Positions 62,620 through 64,000 of a stretch of 64,000 nt of DNA are shown one piece after another (positions within the stretch are counted from its first letter, which is position 1; the number at the start of each line of letters is the position of its first letter). Source of the stretch: Lethocerus indicus (taxonomy: Eukaryota > Arthropoda > Insecta > Hemiptera > Belostomatidae); assembly GCA_019843655.1 (NCBI GenBank), contig JACDQD010000102.1, positions 7,945,501-8,009,500 on the forward strand, read 5' to 3'. Position numbers and translations under genes: made by a program. The notes beneath the pieces were generated by a model. That model did no database searches and had not been told where the DNA came from. It saw only the letters and a list, made by a program, of their open reading frames with translations.

Positions 62620-62772
62620 AGCACTTCCCAGAAGCCGTCAATCGCCTACTTGACCCAATTCCGCGGCACCGCGCTCGGTACTGCCCCGTACTTCTGCTTT
62701 ACATCCTCTACTCGACTTGCCTTTGGGGCGTATTACTCGGTGTCGTACAGCGCCGCTCTATGCCGAGTTTAA
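62620..62772 (+). CDS. Candidate exon with stop (unproven)
   Basis: Two pyrimidine-rich acceptors are possible: TTTTAG ending 62554 and GTTGGCCCAG ending 62619. From 62620 the frame is phase 0, matching the main gene, and reads STSQKPSIAYLTQFRGTALG, then TAPYFCFTSSTRLAFG, to TAA at 62770. Many codons end in C or G. A second frame is open across the same bases (62439-62840), so coding status is uncertain. A donor-like GTACTG follows GCGCTCG within it. No domain is recognised. Confidence 0.25.
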   Translation, partial: STSQKPSIAYLTQFRGTALGTAPYFCFTSSTRLAFGAYYSVSYSAALCRV

Positions 62773-64000
62773 GGTTCTGTGTCTTTGTGAAATGTTATAA
62801 ATGGGTAGACCTCGTTTTATTACTATCGTCATTCCGTTAAAGGACAGCATCAAAATCGGGCGTAAAGTAGGGAACAGCGAGGCATTTCGAAAAAGTAAAA
62901 AAACACATAGGATGTAACCAGGTCCATACTATGATCCTTAATTGGCTTAAGGTTCAAATAGTGGTAACATGAATATTATCCATTCCTTTAAAATTGGTGT
63001 CATCTTTTCTGTGATTTTGAAGTTCAGACCCCCTAAATTCTTACTATAAATTAATAAACATATGTCCAACGTACGAGATATTTAAAACTATAATAGCGCA
63101 AATTTTATTATATATTCGATTGTAGCCATAAAGCCTAATGCAAGGACTATGCATAGTTTTTAAATATTATATAAAATAACTGATTAACAATGTCATAATT
63201 ATATGAGACTGTAGAACCAAAAACTGGAAAACAAGGTCGATACAATTTTTATTCTTTTATCTTAATTCGATTTAAACAAAAAAGATAATCAGTTTATTAT
63301 TATTTAATTAGATATTTATGAATTTAATAATATGTTTAATAAAATAATAATAACCGTGGATGGATAATAGTTTTAGCGTGATAGTGCCGGTGCGTTCATA
63401 TTTAATCAAGGTTCCTACACTTGCAAGTCAAGTCCTACAGCGTTCAGCGACCTGAGTGGAGAGGTGTAATTACGTTGCTGATTAAACCTTGGCGAAAATT
63501 TTGATTTAATATTAATAACTAGGATAAAACTGGACGAACGTTAGGAGGTCGAACGTGGGGTAATTAACGGTAACCTGATTCTCGCTGGCAATTTCTACGT
63601 TATTTCTACCCTTGTGCAAAACAGGACCTGTTTGATGAATAAATCAAAATATTGACTTTTATTTATAGATTCTGCCCTTATCGTTTATACATTTCATCTG
63701 GTTAATTGTGTTGAGTACTGCTCCGAAACGTAATAATAATACTTTAGGCTAATGATAATTATTCCGCTAATTTAGCAAAGTCTAAAACCGTCCCTTTTGA
63801 CCGCCACTAGCACAGGAAATGCGGAACTAAAAAGTCACTCTGCCCGCGGTTGTTTCGCCCCTTATGCAAATTCCTGCCTTAAACGGGCCGTATAACCGTT
63901 TAAGAATTATGCAAAACGCTGAACTATACCGTATACTCTCAGGCCGTGCCGTTTGCATTCGGCGGGCATATGCCCCTTCACTTCTACACTCCGCTGTATA
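62773..64000. other. No gene seen to window end
   Basis: AT-rich DNA. The only clear structure is the motif cluster at 63862-63915. Confidence 0.6.
63862..63915. promoter_or_regulatory. Inverted repeat flanked by two TTATGCAAA motifs
   Basis: CTTAAACGG at 63878-63886 pairs exactly with CCGTTTAAG at 63896-63904. On each side lies a direct copy of TTATGCAAA (63862 and 63907), the first being part of a perfect POU octamer ATGCAAAT at 63864-63871. The arrangement looks like a compact regulatory module. POU-factor binding is inference. Confidence 0.45.

Overview
This is eukaryotic nuclear DNA, most likely from an arthropod. It is AT-rich overall and gene-poor, with very long introns and many simple repeats. 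The few convincing coding pieces are short, GC-rich exons with GT-AG splice sites, and the one recognisable promoter is a TATA-less Inr+DPE core of the arthropod type. I see no operons, ribosome binding sites, tRNA, rRNA, CRISPR array or intact transposon.

Layout. 1-3180 is upstream sequence without a supported gene; it ends in a CpG-rich block with a GCC repeat. A core promoter is proposed at 3211-3244, followed by a leader with several short upstream ORFs. One plus-strand gene then runs through much of the window. Its exons are 3533-3729, about 3814-4099, 35326-35484 and 40145-40453. A small intron of about 84 nt and two large ones of 31.2 kb and 4.7 kb separate them. From exon 2 onward every junction I can fix is phase 0, which is the main reason to join exons so far apart. 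Together they encode at least 317 residues with no stop codon yet, so the 3' part lies further on. The product is not identified. It has a basic N-terminus, a Pro/Ala-rich linker, a block that weakly recalls a helical FERM-type F2 segment, and a Pro-rich linker.

40.5-64 kb holds weaker exon candidates (44167, 48721, about 51.5 kb, 62620). Each rests on an open frame plus a splice-acceptor-like tract or coding-like codon use, and none is secure. This half also has a run of G-rich, plus-strand quadruplex-prone islands (45.8, 47.0 and 48.5 kb).

The most unusual structure is at 35824-35981, inside the third intron. It has a perfect 30-bp inverted repeat with a 34-nt loop that contains a 16-bp palindrome, and the whole unit is bracketed by a 12-bp direct repeat. 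Several other long perfect palindromes or short hairpins lie in the introns (20767, 23717, 33812, 37041, 49360, 63862). They are candidate regulatory sites or fold-back insertions. I did not find a clear multi-gene undescribed system.
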